Assembly: GCF_015767245.1 (NCBI RefSeq) | Contig: NZ_JADOTV010000010.1 | Location: forward strand, 1 to 64,000 | Direction: 5' to 3' | DNA: 64,000 nt | DNA from: Aureivirga sp. CE67 | GTDB lineage: Bacteria; Bacteroidota; Bacteroidia; Flavobacteriales; Flavobacteriaceae | The notes under the pieces: model-generated | What the model saw: the letters and a program-made list of their open reading frames with translations, nothing else | Database searches by the model: none | What the model was told of the DNA's origin: nothing | In this document: positions 17,017-25,239 of the stretch, piece after piece | Position numbering within the stretch: position 1 is the stretch's first letter | How the letters are laid out: every line of letters starts with the position of its first letter | Translations under genes and position numbers: made by a program

Positions 17017-17958
17017 ATGACAAAAATGGATAACGGATTATATGCTAAAATCAACACGTCAAAAGGTTCGATTTTAATTAACTTAGAATTTGAGAAAACT
17101 CCTGGAACAGTTGGAAACTTCGTAGCATTAGCTGAAGGAAACATGGAAAACTCTGCAAAGCCACAAGGAACTCCATATTATGATGGAATCAAGTTTCATA
17201 GAGTAATTGCTAATTTCATGATTCAAGGAGGAGATCCTAAAGGAACTGGTTCTGGTGGACCAGGATACAACTTTGATGATGAGTTTCACCCAGAATTAAA
17301 ACATGATAAAGCAGGAATTTTATCTATGGCAAATGCTGGACCTGGAACAAATGGTTCTCAGTTTTTCATCACGCACGGACCAACTCCACATTTAGATAAT
17401 GCGCACACAGTATTTGGAAATGTTGTAGAAGGACAAGATGTTGTAGATGCGATTGCTCAAAATGATGTAATGGATTCAGTAGAGATCATCCGTGTTGGAG
17501 AGGCTGCTGAAAACTTTAATGCAATTGAGGCTTTCCGTACTTTTGAAGGTGCAAGAGAAGCAAGAATTGAAGAGGAAAAAAAAGCGAAGGAAGAGGAATT
17601 AGAAAAATTATCAGCTGGTTTCAAAAAAACCGCTAGTGGATTACGTTACCAAATTATCCAAGAAGGAAATGGGCCAAAAGCTGAAGCTAAAAAAATGGTT
17701 TCTGTTCACTATAAAGGACAATTAGCTGATGGAACTGTTTTTGATTCATCTTACAAAAGAAAACAACCAATTGATTTTACTTTAGGAGTTGGTCAAGTAA
17801 TTTCTGGATGGGATGAAGGAATCCAATTATTAAGAGTTGGAGATAAAGCTCGTTTTGTAATTCCTTCAGATTTAGCATACGGAAGTAGAGGAGCAGGAGG
17901 AGTTATTCCACCAAACGCTGTTCTTATCTTTGATGTAGAGTTAATGAAAGTAAAATAA
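17017..17958 (+). CDS. Cyclophilin-FKBP dual-family peptidyl-prolyl isomerase (cytosolic)
   Basis: This 313-residue fusion joins two unrelated prolyl isomerase families. Residues about 8-165 are a cyclophilin ([48 protein letters not shown]). A charged, helical linker spans about 165-205. Residues 205-313 are an FKBP domain ([53 protein letters not shown]). Such dual-family immunophilins have been described in Flavobacterium. No signal peptide is present, so it acts in the cytosol on protein folding. An exported paralog follows directly. Confidence 0.92.
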   Translation: MTKMDNGLYAKINTSKGSILINLEFEKTPGTVGNFVALAEGNMENSAKPQGTPYYDGIKFHRVIANFMIQGGDPKGTGSGGPGYNFDDEFHPELKHDKAGILSMANAGPGTNGSQFFITHGPTPHLDNAHTVFGNVVEGQDVVDAIAQNDVMDSVEIIRVGEAAENFNAIEAFRTFEGAREARIEEEKKAKEEELEKLSAGFKKTASGLRYQIIQEGNGPKAEAKKMVSVHYKGQLADGTVFDSSYKRKQPIDFTLGVGQVISGWDEGIQLLRVGDKARFVIPSDLAYGSRGAGGVIPPNAVLIFDVELMKVK

Positions 17959-17983
17959 TACAAAGTATATTATACTAAAAAAT

Positions 17984-18016
17984 AAAAGAGACTGTTTTAT
18001 AATAGTCTCTTTTTTT
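17984..18016 (+). terminator. Intrinsic terminator of the cytosolic PPIase gene
   Basis: AAAAGAGACT and AGTCTCTTTT pair across a short loop and are followed by a T-run. The hairpin lies 26 bp after the stop codon. Confidence 0.85.
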
Positions 18017-18186
18017 GTTTTGAAAAATGAGATCATATTGAGTTTGAGCTTTTGTCTATTTTAAAACTTATCTTTCAAGAGAGGAATTGGATAATCTGTA
18101 AATATTATTAGAAAATGATTTGTGATAATGTTTAATAAAAAGTTTAAATTCGTTTTTTTAACCAAGAACTATAATCAATTTAATAT

Positions 18187-19197
18187 ATGAAGAAAATTAG
18201 TTTTTTACTTTGCTTGCTAATTACATGTTTTTCGCAAGCACAAAGCGTGAAAAAGAAAGATTTAGAAGATGGAATGTATGCAGAAATGACAACTTCTAAA
18301 GGTGTAATCTTATTGCAATTAGAATTTGAGAAAACTCCCGGTACTGTTGCTAATTTTGTAGGATTGGCAGAAGGGAAAATTAAAAATGATCATAAAAGAA
18401 AAAAAGAACCTTATTATGATGGTTTAAAGTTTCATAGAGTTATTGAAAACTTTATGATTCAGGGAGGAGATCCTGATGGAACTGGAGCAGGTGGACCAGG
18501 GTATAAATTTGATAATGAAATTGTACCAGAATTAAAACACGATAAAGCTGGAATTCTTTCAATGGCAAATGCAGGGGCAGGAACGAATGGTTCTCAGTTT
18601 TTTATTACTCATAAAGAAACTCCTTGGTTGGATGGAAAACATACTGTTTTTGGACATGTGGTTTCTGGACAAGATATTGTAAATAAAATCGTAAAAGGAG
18701 ATAAGATTTATAAAGTAAAAATTATAAGAAAAGGAAGACCTGCCAAAAAGTTTAAGGCTGATAAGGTTTTTGCAAAATTTCAAGCTGAGAAAGAAGAAAG
18801 AATTCGAAAAGCTAAAGAAGCAAAAGAGAGAGAATTAGATTCTTTGTCAGTAGGATATGAAAAAACAGATTCTGGACTTCGTTATAAAATCACTAAAAAA
18901 GGAAGAGGATTAAAAGCTGAAAAAGGAAAGAGAGTAACAATCCATTATACTGGGAAATTAGCTAATGGAAAAAAGTTTGATTCTTCTAAAGATAGAAATC
19001 AACCATTTTCTTTTAAAGCTGGAGTAAGACAAGTAGTGAAAGGATTTGATGAGGCAGTTCTATTAATGCATGTTGGAGATACGGCTACTTTTGTTATTCC
19101 TTCGGAATTAGGTTATGGTAAGAAAGAAATGGGAAGAGGATTGATTCCGCCAAATTCAACTTTAGTTTTTGAAATTGAATTACTAGAAGTAAAATAA
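18187..19197 (+). CDS. Cyclophilin-FKBP dual-family peptidyl-prolyl isomerase (exported)
   Basis: This 336-residue paralog has the same order of domains as the previous gene plus a Sec signal peptide (LLITCFSQAQ, residues 1-19). The cyclophilin part keeps [19 protein letters not shown] and NGSQFFITH. The linker is rich in Lys and Glu. The FKBP part keeps VTIHYTGKLANG and LIPPNSTLVFEIELLEVK. It is therefore expected in the periplasm or outer membrane, assisting folding of exported proteins. The two adjacent copies, one with and one without a signal peptide, point to duplication followed by relocation. Confidence 0.92.
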   Translation: MKKISFLLCLLITCFSQAQSVKKKDLEDGMYAEMTTSKGVILLQLEFEKTPGTVANFVGLAEGKIKNDHKRKKEPYYDGLKFHRVIENFMIQGGDPDGTGAGGPGYKFDNEIVPELKHDKAGILSMANAGAGTNGSQFFITHKETPWLDGKHTVFGHVVSGQDIVNKIVKGDKIYKVKIIRKGRPAKKFKADKVFAKFQAEKEERIRKAKEAKERELDSLSVGYEKTDSGLRYKITKKGRGLKAEKGKRVTIHYTGKLANGKKFDSSKDRNQPFSFKAGVRQVVKGFDEAVLLMHVGDTATFVIPSELGYGKKEMGRGLIPPNSTLVFEIELLEVK

Positions 19198-19203
19198 AAA
19201 TTG

Positions 19204-19232
19204 AAAGGCTGTTATTACAACAGCCTTTTTTT
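19204..19232. terminator. Terminator after the exported PPIase gene
   Basis: AAAGGCTGTT (19204-19213) / AACAGCCTTT (19219-19228) forms a perfect 10-bp stem followed by Ts on the plus strand. The convergent gene stop at 19231 lies at its edge, so it may serve both directions, better rightwards. Confidence 0.85.
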
Positions 19233-19689
19233 ATTGTTCTTCTTCAATTTCTGTATCAAAATCTAGTTCTGCTTCAAAACTGAAGTTTTCGTTTTTTCCA
19301 ATGTGTTCAAATTCAAAATCTACAAATAGTTCTCCTTTAATTTTGTAAAGATTTTCTCCAATTTTACTTAAAGTCACTTCTTTAATATCACAAGGGTTGT
19401 GTGTTCCTCCCAAAGAAATAGTAGTTTCTGTTTCATCATCAAAAGAAGTTTTGATAGTGATATTATCCAAATCTAGTGGATTATCTTTGTTTAATTCCAA
19501 CCAATCGATTACGATTTCGGTTTCTTCTGGCTGTTTTACTTCTTTTATTCCAGAATCAAAAGGAGTTAATGGAATTACAATTCTATGGAAAAGAGTTTTT
19601 TCTAATCCCATTTCTTTATTTTCAAAGTAAAACATTTCGATAAGCCCTTTTTCTGCTTTTGTTTTATTCTGTAAGTCTATTTTTTTCAT
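19231..19689 (-). CDS. Hypothetical acidic protein
   Basis: This is a 152-residue soluble protein without signal peptide or membrane segment. It is beta-rich and acidic (LDFDTEIEEEQ at the C-terminus), with repeated short strands (TKAEKGLIEMFYF, TIVIDWLEL-like, TTISLGGTHNPCDIK). A single conserved-looking block is GGTHNPCDI. No family recognised. Its start lies inside the 3' end of the preceding membrane-protein gene (26-bp overlap), so the two are translationally coupled. Confidence 0.6.
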   Translation of the reverse strand: MKKIDLQNKTKAEKGLIEMFYFENKEMGLEKTLFHRIVIPLTPFDSGIKEVKQPEETEIVIDWLELNKDNPLDLDNITIKTSFDDETETTISLGGTHNPCDIKEVTLSKIGENLYKIKGELFVDFEFEHIGKNENFSFEAELDFDTEIEEEQ

Positions 19690-20062
19690 TTGTTAGTTCT
19701 TTTTGTTTATTAAAGTAGTAAAGCAAAATTATAATAATTGCTGGGATAAATACACAAATTACTACAGAAGCTTGTGTGTAATCGAGTCCAACAATAGCAA
19801 ACCAATTTAAAAATACAACAGATTTTTCAAAAAGATTCTCAGAAAAAACATAAAAATTTGGAATCAAGAAAATTGTAACAATAATTAAACCTGAAAATAT
19901 TAATAAAAGATGTTTTTTACGTAGAATTTTACCAATAAAATGAATGAAAATTCCTGGAAGAATTATATAATAAACAATGATATTAATTTCTACATAAGAT
20001 AAGCCTGTAATAGTTGAACAAGCAATTAATAATTTATAGACGAAAGAGAAAATTTCATTCAT
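19664..20062 (-). CDS. Hypothetical small membrane protein
   Basis: This 132-residue protein has four hydrophobic helices (about 8-24, 32-44, 49-69 and 92-115), ending in a charged tail. No family recognised. It overlaps the preceding exported protein's gene by 4 bp and the following gene by 26 bp, which places it in the middle of a coupled three-gene unit (19231-20568). Confidence 0.6.
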   Translation of the reverse strand: MNEIFSFVYKLLIACSTITGLSYVEINIIVYYIILPGIFIHFIGKILRKKHLLLIFSGLIIVTIFLIPNFYVFSENLFEKSVVFLNWFAIVGLDYTQASVVICVFIPAIIIILLYYFNKQKELTNEKNRLTE

Positions 20063-20568
20063 AATACTTCTAAGAAAGAAATAATATCTTCTTTATATTT
20101 GTAATTTATGGTTAAAATATTTGAAATTATGTTCATTTCAGAAGAATCTGTTGTTATACGTTTAGTATTAGCTCCAATTTTATTTAAATGATTAATTTTT
20201 TCTATAAAAATTTCAAATTCTTGTTTTGATATATATGATAAATGTTTTTTCTTTTCAATTAAAGTACTGAAATTTTCTTGAATCCATTTATCTATATCCA
20301 ATTCAGAATTTAAAATTTTACCTTTATATTTCTTTACTATAACTTCAATAATATTTGTGATTTTTACAAATTCATAATTGTTTTCTTTTTTTATAATTCT
20401 GATTTTATCCCAATTACTGCCAAAACAACCTAAAGAAATAAGATCTAAATTAATGGTGTCATTTGTTTGTAAGTTTTTTAAATCCAAAATAGAATTATCG
20501 TTCTTTTCTTGACTGAAAATAGTTGAAAATATCGAGAGGAATAAAATAATTAAAATTGTGTTTTTCAT
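20059..20568 (-). CDS. Hypothetical exported protein
   Basis: This is a 169-residue protein with a signal peptide (ILIILFLSIFSTIFSQ, residues 4-19) followed by a soluble domain of about 150 residues. It contains a single Cys in the GCFGSNWDKIRIIKK block, which also suggests a short beta-hairpin. No family recognised. It overlaps the next gene by 4 bp and may be expressed with it. Confidence 0.6.
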   Translation of the reverse strand: MKNTILIILFLSIFSTIFSQEKNDNSILDLKNLQTNDTINLDLISLGCFGSNWDKIRIIKKENNYEFVKITNIIEVIVKKYKGKILNSELDIDKWIQENFSTLIEKKKHLSYISKQEFEIFIEKINHLNKIGANTKRITTDSSEMNIISNILTINYKYKEDIISFLEVL

Positions 20569-20697
20569 AATAAACTTTTTATTGTTTAGATAAGCTTGTA
20601 CTAATTTAGAAAGTAAATTGGTAATTTATTGGCAAAAGAGGGAGTATTCATAATAGTTTTAAGAAGGATCGTAATTAATGTTTTTATTATCATGCGT

Positions 20698-21204
20698 TTA
20701 TAAATCGAATTCGAAGAAATAAGCTTTCTGGTTTTTATTATCATACCAAAATTCTTTAATTATTTGATTTTCTTTCCAACTGAATTTTTGAAGTTTTTTG
20801 ATTTCAGCTATATTCCACCAATCAAATTCTTTTTGTAGAGAATAAGAATCTAGATTTAATGTATCTTTTATTAAATGATGTTTACTTTTAATTTTTTCTG
20901 AAGTTTCAGTTTTGCAGTTAAAAGAGAACATATATTTTGAATTGAGACCAAGTTCATTACTATAACAGTAAATATTTTTAACATCTTTAGAAATGTCAAT
21001 TTTTAGGAAATCTTTGAACCTTTTTTTATTATTATCTGTATCTGTGTGATAAGAATCAAAAGTTGGGAAAACTTTATCAATTTTATTTTCTACTTTTTCT
21101 TTAGTTTTAGAGGAAATTTCAACAGATTTATTCTTGATTTTATTACAAGAAATAAGTTGGAAAATTACTATAAAGACTATTAGAATTTTTATTCCCTTTC
21201 TCAT
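20698..21204 (-). CDS. Putative lipoprotein of unknown function
   Basis: This 168-residue protein starts with a signal peptide ending in a lipobox (FQLISCNK), so the mature protein would be anchored through Cys20. The remainder is Lys/Asp-rich with aromatic residues near the C-terminus (EFWYDNKNQKAYFFEFDL). It resembles no family I know. It is part of the leftward run of small envelope proteins 19.2-22.7 kb, with 35 bp to the upstream gene. Confidence 0.6.
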   Translation of the reverse strand: MRKGIKILIVFIVIFQLISCNKIKNKSVEISSKTKEKVENKIDKVFPTFDSYHTDTDNNKKRFKDFLKIDISKDVKNIYCYSNELGLNSKYMFSFNCKTETSEKIKSKHHLIKDTLNLDSYSLQKEFDWWNIAEIKKLQKFSWKENQIIKEFWYDNKNQKAYFFEFDL

Positions 21205-21238
21205 TTAAATATTTTTTTGGAAAAATATAAAAATAATT

Positions 21239-21772
21239 TCAGAAACTACTGATTTCAATCCATTTTAAAAGAATAAAAACTAAGATAGAAGCAGAGAAGA
21301 GAATTAGTTTCTTTTTTAAGTTGATGATTCTAGAGTTTTTAATCAGAATTTGTTTGAAAATAGTTATTAATTTTTGTCTATGAAACCAAAGAATAGCAAG
21401 GATTAATATTTGATACCAAATTGCTGAAAAAACAGCTTTTACACCAAAAGCGAAATCTTGAATTATAATATTTGTAAGAATAAATGTCGTGAAAATACAT
21501 CCGATAATTCTTGTTTTTCGGAAGAAAATTAGGACTGCTCCAAGAATTTCAAAAAATCCGATAAGAAGTGTGAAGTTATAAGAATAATCATAGAAAGTCC
21601 ACATTAATTGCATTCCAGATAATTCGGACACTAATTTGTTGCTATTGAAATCATAAGAATTTTTAAACTGAACTAATTTAGCAAAACCGTATGCAGACAT
21701 GGTGAAAGAAACTACCAAAACAAAAGCATTTTCTAATATTTCGGTAATTTCTTTTTTTAAAGCTATATTCAA
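21239..21772 (-). CDS. DoxX-like hypothetical membrane protein
   Basis: This is a 177-residue polytopic protein. Helices lie at about 14-34, 50-72, 80-103, 108-130 and 152-172. The first helix carries SAYGFAKLVQF, and a second block LLIGFFEILGAVLIFF follows. Both recall the DoxX/DoxD family, which in Bacteroidetes comprises small membrane proteins of uncertain role, some linked to thiol or thiosulfate metabolism. Assignment is tentative. It stands between a lipoprotein gene and an SH3-domain gene on the same strand. Confidence 0.55.
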   Translation of the reverse strand: MNIALKKEITEILENAFVLVVSFTMSAYGFAKLVQFKNSYDFNSNKLVSELSGMQLMWTFYDYSYNFTLLIGFFEILGAVLIFFRKTRIIGCIFTTFILTNIIIQDFAFGVKAVFSAIWYQILILAILWFHRQKLITIFKQILIKNSRIINLKKKLILFSASILVFILLKWIEISSF

Positions 21773-21838
21773 AACCTTTTATTTAAAATTATACTTTATA
21801 AAAGAATGAAAATAGATTTTGTTACTTTTTTCTGAAAA

Positions 21839-22723
21839 TTAGCATCCGTAAGAAAGAATAATTTTTAAATATTTTGTCTCTTTTTGACCATTTTTATAAG
21901 TTAAATCAATTTTTAAAATAACAGAGCCAATTCCATATATTGCTGGTTTACCTTTATAAATTAAAGTGGCAACATTCATACTTTCACCGCTTAAATCAAC
22001 AAGAGTATCTCGAAGTTTTAAATTTATTTTTCTAGAATTTTCTTTTCCTTCATAATCAATTATTGGGATTCTGAAAAAATTGAACTTATTTTCCACTTTT
22101 TCATATTCAGAATATCCATTCCAAGAAACTCTGTTTTCAATCCATTCGTCTATTTGTTCTCTTTTTATCTTATGACGATTATATTGCTCTTCGATACTTT
22201 CTATAACTGTAAATGAAACTTCCACTTTAGTAGATTTATCGTTTGGTGTAATCTTCATTAGTTTATCATCAATATCATTGAAAACAAATTCGTGAATTTG
22301 AAGAGAGTCATTTTTTTCTCTTTTTTCATTTACTTCAATTTGATAATTATATAGTTTTACCTTGAAATCATCAAAATAAATAGTAGAATTGCAAGGAAGT
22401 TCACTATCACATAAATTTTGAGGTCTAGACCATTTTCTATTCAAAAATCCGCTAAACACATAACCTGATGGAGAATTATCAGTTTCTTTTACTTCAAACC
22501 ATTCTCCTTTTACAATTTTTCCTTCATCTGTTATGTTTAGTTTTACTCCACTTTTTCTCAGAACCATTACATCTTTTCCAGCTTCTAATTTTCCTATTTT
22601 GTTCCCACTTAAGCTTGGTGTTTCTCTTATGGAAAGTCCATTTTCAGCAATTACAGAATAATATTTTTGTGCATTTACATTTAATACTGAAATGAGAAAT
22701 AAGAAGAAAATAATTTTTTTCAT
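21839..22723 (-). CDS. Exported protein with bacterial SH3 domain
   Basis: This is a 294-residue protein with a signal peptide (residues 1-18, SVLNVNAQ). Residues about 20-95 form a bacterial SH3 (SH3b/YraI-like) domain: YYSVIAENGLSIRETPS, KIGKLEAGKDVMVL, GEWFEVKE, GYVFSGFL. The remaining 200 residues are not recognised and carry a late Cys as the last residue (ILSYGC). SH3b domains bind peptidoglycan or other surface ligands. A -10 box (TATCTTTG, minus strand, 22765-22772) lies about 42 bp upstream of its start. Confidence 0.75.
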   Translation of the reverse strand: MKKIIFFLFLISVLNVNAQKYYSVIAENGLSIRETPSLSGNKIGKLEAGKDVMVLRKSGVKLNITDEGKIVKGEWFEVKETDNSPSGYVFSGFLNRKWSRPQNLCDSELPCNSTIYFDDFKVKLYNYQIEVNEKREKNDSLQIHEFVFNDIDDKLMKITPNDKSTKVEVSFTVIESIEEQYNRHKIKREQIDEWIENRVSWNGYSEYEKVENKFNFFRIPIIDYEGKENSRKINLKLRDTLVDLSGESMNVATLIYKGKPAIYGIGSVILKIDLTYKNGQKETKYLKIILSYGC

Positions 22724-22764
22724 GTTTGAAATAATTTGGTTTTAGATTATGATTTAAATTTATT

Positions 22765-22772
22765 CAAAGATA
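22765..22772 (-). promoter_or_regulatory. -10 box of the SH3-domain gene
   Basis: The minus strand reads TATCTTTG, a perfect TAnnTTTG match. It lies about 42 bp before the start codon at 22723. Confidence 0.55.
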
Positions 22773-23045
22773 TTAACTCTTATGAATTATAATTTTTTAA
22801 GAATAACTTTCTTTTTATTTAAATCTAATTCAAAATATGAAAAAATAATATTTACATTAGAAATAACTTGCTCTTCTTTGTAGAAATAGTTTTGTTTAAA
22901 GGTTAATATTTACATAATGATTAGGTTTAGATTAAGTAATATTAGAATTGTAAAAAAATCATTGATTTGCTATGTTTTATAAAAACTGTAAATAAATATG
23001 ATATTTTTTGCATAAAAATAATGTTAAAATACTCCAAAAGTAGTA

Positions 23046-23289
23046 TTGATTTTAAAGTTGATTTATTTCATCTTTGAATTATAATTTATGATAAAATAAA
23101 AAGGGGGAAATAAATATATAATAATTTTAACGAGGCTTTAAAAGTTAAAAGGGTTGATAGTGTTAGATTTAATAAGGTATCTGATCTCATAGATATGTTT
23201 ATATAATCTTTAAGTTAAAAATTATAATATTTATTTTTAAAAAAGCTCTATTCATATTTTTTTAAATATGGAATAAGAGCTTTTTTTTT
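23046..23289 (+). ncRNA. Candidate small RNA upstream of the LuxR gene
   Basis: TTG (23046-23048), a 20-bp spacer and CATCTTTG (23069-23076, one off TAnnTTTG) would start a transcript near 23083. It contains the hairpin TTTTAAC (23125-23131) / GTTAAAA (23144-23150) and ends at the terminator 23239-23289, giving about 205 nt with no ORF. The LuxR gene has its own promoter beyond this terminator, which favours an independent RNA over a leader. No family is assigned. Confidence 0.4.
23239..23289 (+). terminator. Intrinsic terminator in the gap before the LuxR gene
   Basis: AAAAAAGCTCTATTC pairs with GAATAAGAGCTTTTTT with small mismatches and is followed by nine Ts. No upstream gene on this strand exists to explain it. 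Confidence 0.8.
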
Positions 23290-23323
23290 AGATTTTAATT
23301 AGTTTATGTCGTTTATGTTTTAT

Positions 23324-23360
23324 TATTTTTGACGAATTGACTTAAGGAGTAGACGCTATG
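23324..23360 (+). promoter_or_regulatory. -10 box and strong Shine-Dalgarno of the LuxR gene
   Basis: TATTTTTG (23324-23331) is a perfect TAnnTTTG box. The start codon at 23358 is preceded by AAGGAG (23344-23349), 8 nt upstream. Such strong Shine-Dalgarno sequences are uncommon in Flavobacteria, where most starts have only A-rich leaders. It fixes the start codon. Confidence 0.6.
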
Positions 23361-24137
23361 GATAAACAATTAATAATCAGTGAGATTAAAACGGATTGGA
23401 AAGATTATTATAAACAGTTGCAAATACAAGATGAGGTAAAACATGAGAAAATTGACATTATAAATCATATTTCAGACCTATTTACAGTAGGACCTTATTA
23501 TTATTTCGTATTTAATTTTGAAACATTCGAAATCGAATTTATAAGTAAAAATGTTGAAGAAATATTAGAAGAGAAAATAGAAAATATAAAAATTGAGAAA
23601 TTATTAGAATTATGTACAGATGAAGATTTAAAAGCATTACAAAATAAAGAACAAATTGCATACGATTTTTTGTATAATAAAATTGAAAAAGAAGATATTC
23701 AAAAATATAAAGTAACCTATTTAAATAGAATTATCACAAAGAAGGGAACAAAGAAAATAATATTACATCAATCACAAGTTATCGAAAAAGATTCCAATGG
23801 GCGATTGATCCGAGTGTTTTGCATTCACACAGATGTAACATACATGGAACCAAAAATGGATCATAAAATAACTTTTGTTAGTAGTTCTTTGCCTTCTTAT
23901 TACGCATATGATTTAAATGATTATAAACTTACTAACATGAAATCTATTTTTTCTAAAAGAGAAATCGAAATAATAAATTTAATAGCAAAAGGATATACAG
24001 AAATTGAAATAGGAGAGGAATTATGTATATCACCGTTAACCGTAAAAACGCATAAGAAAAAAATGTTTGCAAAAGCAAATGTGAAAAATACAGCACAATT
24101 AGTAGCAGATTGTATACGGAATGATGTGATTCAATGA
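23358..24137 (+). CDS. PAS-domain LuxR family transcriptional regulator
   Basis: This is a 259-residue regulator. Residues about 25-165 are PAS-like (FVFNFETFEIEFISKNVEEIL, then a PAC-type stretch ending VFCIHTDVTYME). The C-terminus (residues about 198-255) is a LuxR-type helix-turn-helix: FSKREIEIINLIAKGYTEIEIGEELC, then SPLTVKTHKKKMFAKANV. No kinase or receiver domain is present, so it senses a signal directly. The upstream 630 bp without genes and the strong ribosome site suggest special regulation. Confidence 0.88.
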   Translation: MDKQLIISEIKTDWKDYYKQLQIQDEVKHEKIDIINHISDLFTVGPYYYFVFNFETFEIEFISKNVEEILEEKIENIKIEKLLELCTDEDLKALQNKEQIAYDFLYNKIEKEDIQKYKVTYLNRIITKKGTKKIILHQSQVIEKDSNGRLIRVFCIHTDVTYMEPKMDHKITFVSSSLPSYYAYDLNDYKLTNMKSIFSKREIEIINLIAKGYTEIEIGEELCISPLTVKTHKKKMFAKANVKNTAQLVADCIRNDVIQ

Positions 24138-24189
24138 TGGAATTTTGCTAAATTTTTCTTAAATTATAAGGGTTAGTTATTAATTAGTA

Positions 24190-24197
24190 TAATTTTG
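24190..24197 (+). promoter_or_regulatory. -10 box of the YheT-like hydrolase gene
   Basis: TAATTTTG matches TAnnTTTG perfectly and lies 18 bp before the ATG at 24216. Confidence 0.55.
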
Positions 24198-24215
24198 CTC
24201 AAATTTTTTTAATCT

Positions 24216-25181
24216 ATGCCAATACTTGAATCCACTTATAATCCATCATTTTATTTTAAGAATAATTATTTAAACACTATTTATAAAACTTTATTTGTCA
24301 ATGAGGAAATTAATTACTCAAGAGAAAGAGTTTTTACAAGAGATGGAGATTTTTTGGATTTAGATTTTTCAACAGTAGGAAGTGATACAATTGCAATTTG
24401 TATACATGGTTTAGAAGGAAGTTCTGAGTCAAAATATATTAAATCAACGATTTTAACTTTAAATAAAGCAAATATTGATGCTGTTGCTATAAACTTAAAA
24501 GGTTGTAGTGGAGAGTTGAATTCTGAATTCTCTGCTTATCATAGCGGAATGACTACTGATGTAGAAGATGTAGTAAATCATATTTTGTCAAATTATTCTT
24601 ATGAAAAAATAGTAATAGTTGGTTTCAGCCTAGGAGGAAATTTAACCATGAAATATCTTGGTGAAACAAGTGAAATTAATTCAAAAATAAAAGCAGGAGT
24701 TGCTGTTTCTGTTCCGTGTAATCTTCATGATTCTGCTGTTGAACTTGGAAAAACAAAAAATAAAATATATTTAAATGTTTTTTTAAAGACTTTAAAAGCA
24801 AAATTGGTGGAAAAAGTAAAAAGATTTCCTGAGCAAAATATTACACTGGATCAGATTTATAAGATTAAAAATTTCTATGATTTTGATAATTTATACACAG
24901 CACCAGCACATGGATTTATAAATGCAGAAGATTATTGGAATAAAAGTAGTAGTATTCATTTTTTGCCAAATATAAAAACACCAACTTTATTAATAAACGC
25001 TTTGGATGATAGTTTTTTGTCTAAGTCTTGTTTTCCTTTTGAAATTGCTAAGGAAAATCCTTATTTCTTTCTAGAAACTCCAGATTATGGTGGGCATGTT
25101 GGATTTAATACAAGTTTCAATGAAAAAAAATATCGTTGGAGCGAACATCGAATTTTAAAATTTATCAAAGAACATTTATAA
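24216..25181 (+). CDS. YheT-like alpha/beta hydrolase
   Basis: This is a 321-residue cytosolic hydrolase of the YheT/ABHD1-like group. The N-terminal motif CIHGLEGSSESKYI, then NLKGCSGE, the nucleophile GFSLGGN (Ser in GxSxG), DDSF (acid) and GGHVGF (His) are all present. Family members act on lipid or ester substrates in bacteria and eukaryotes. The true substrate is unknown. It has its own promoter downstream of the LuxR gene and is followed by an SDR gene after 58 bp. Confidence 0.85.
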   Translation: MPILESTYNPSFYFKNNYLNTIYKTLFVNEEINYSRERVFTRDGDFLDLDFSTVGSDTIAICIHGLEGSSESKYIKSTILTLNKANIDAVAINLKGCSGELNSEFSAYHSGMTTDVEDVVNHILSNYSYEKIVIVGFSLGGNLTMKYLGETSEINSKIKAGVAVSVPCNLHDSAVELGKTKNKIYLNVFLKTLKAKLVEKVKRFPEQNITLDQIYKIKNFYDFDNLYTAPAHGFINAEDYWNKSSSIHFLPNIKTPTLLINALDDSFLSKSCFPFEIAKENPYFFLETPDYGGHVGFNTSFNEKKYRWSEHRILKFIKEHL

Positions 25182-25239
25182 TTCAAGAAATTTATTTTTT
25201 TAAATGCTTAAATTAGGGTGTCTAAAAAAATAACAACAA

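Larger units (their letters stand above)
22724..23357. other. Long intergenic stretch with promoters and terminator, candidate RNA
   Basis: No credible ORF is seen. The stretch contains the -10 box of the SH3 gene, a separate rightward promoter-like pair at 23046-23076, a strong terminator at 23239-23289, and then the LuxR-gene promoter. The transcript implied between these is listed separately as a candidate RNA. Confidence 0.6.

Noticed and set aside
16838-17023. Minus-strand ORF of 61 codons
   Set aside because: It runs through the intergenic repeat and the PPIase promoter and start; composition is not protein-like.
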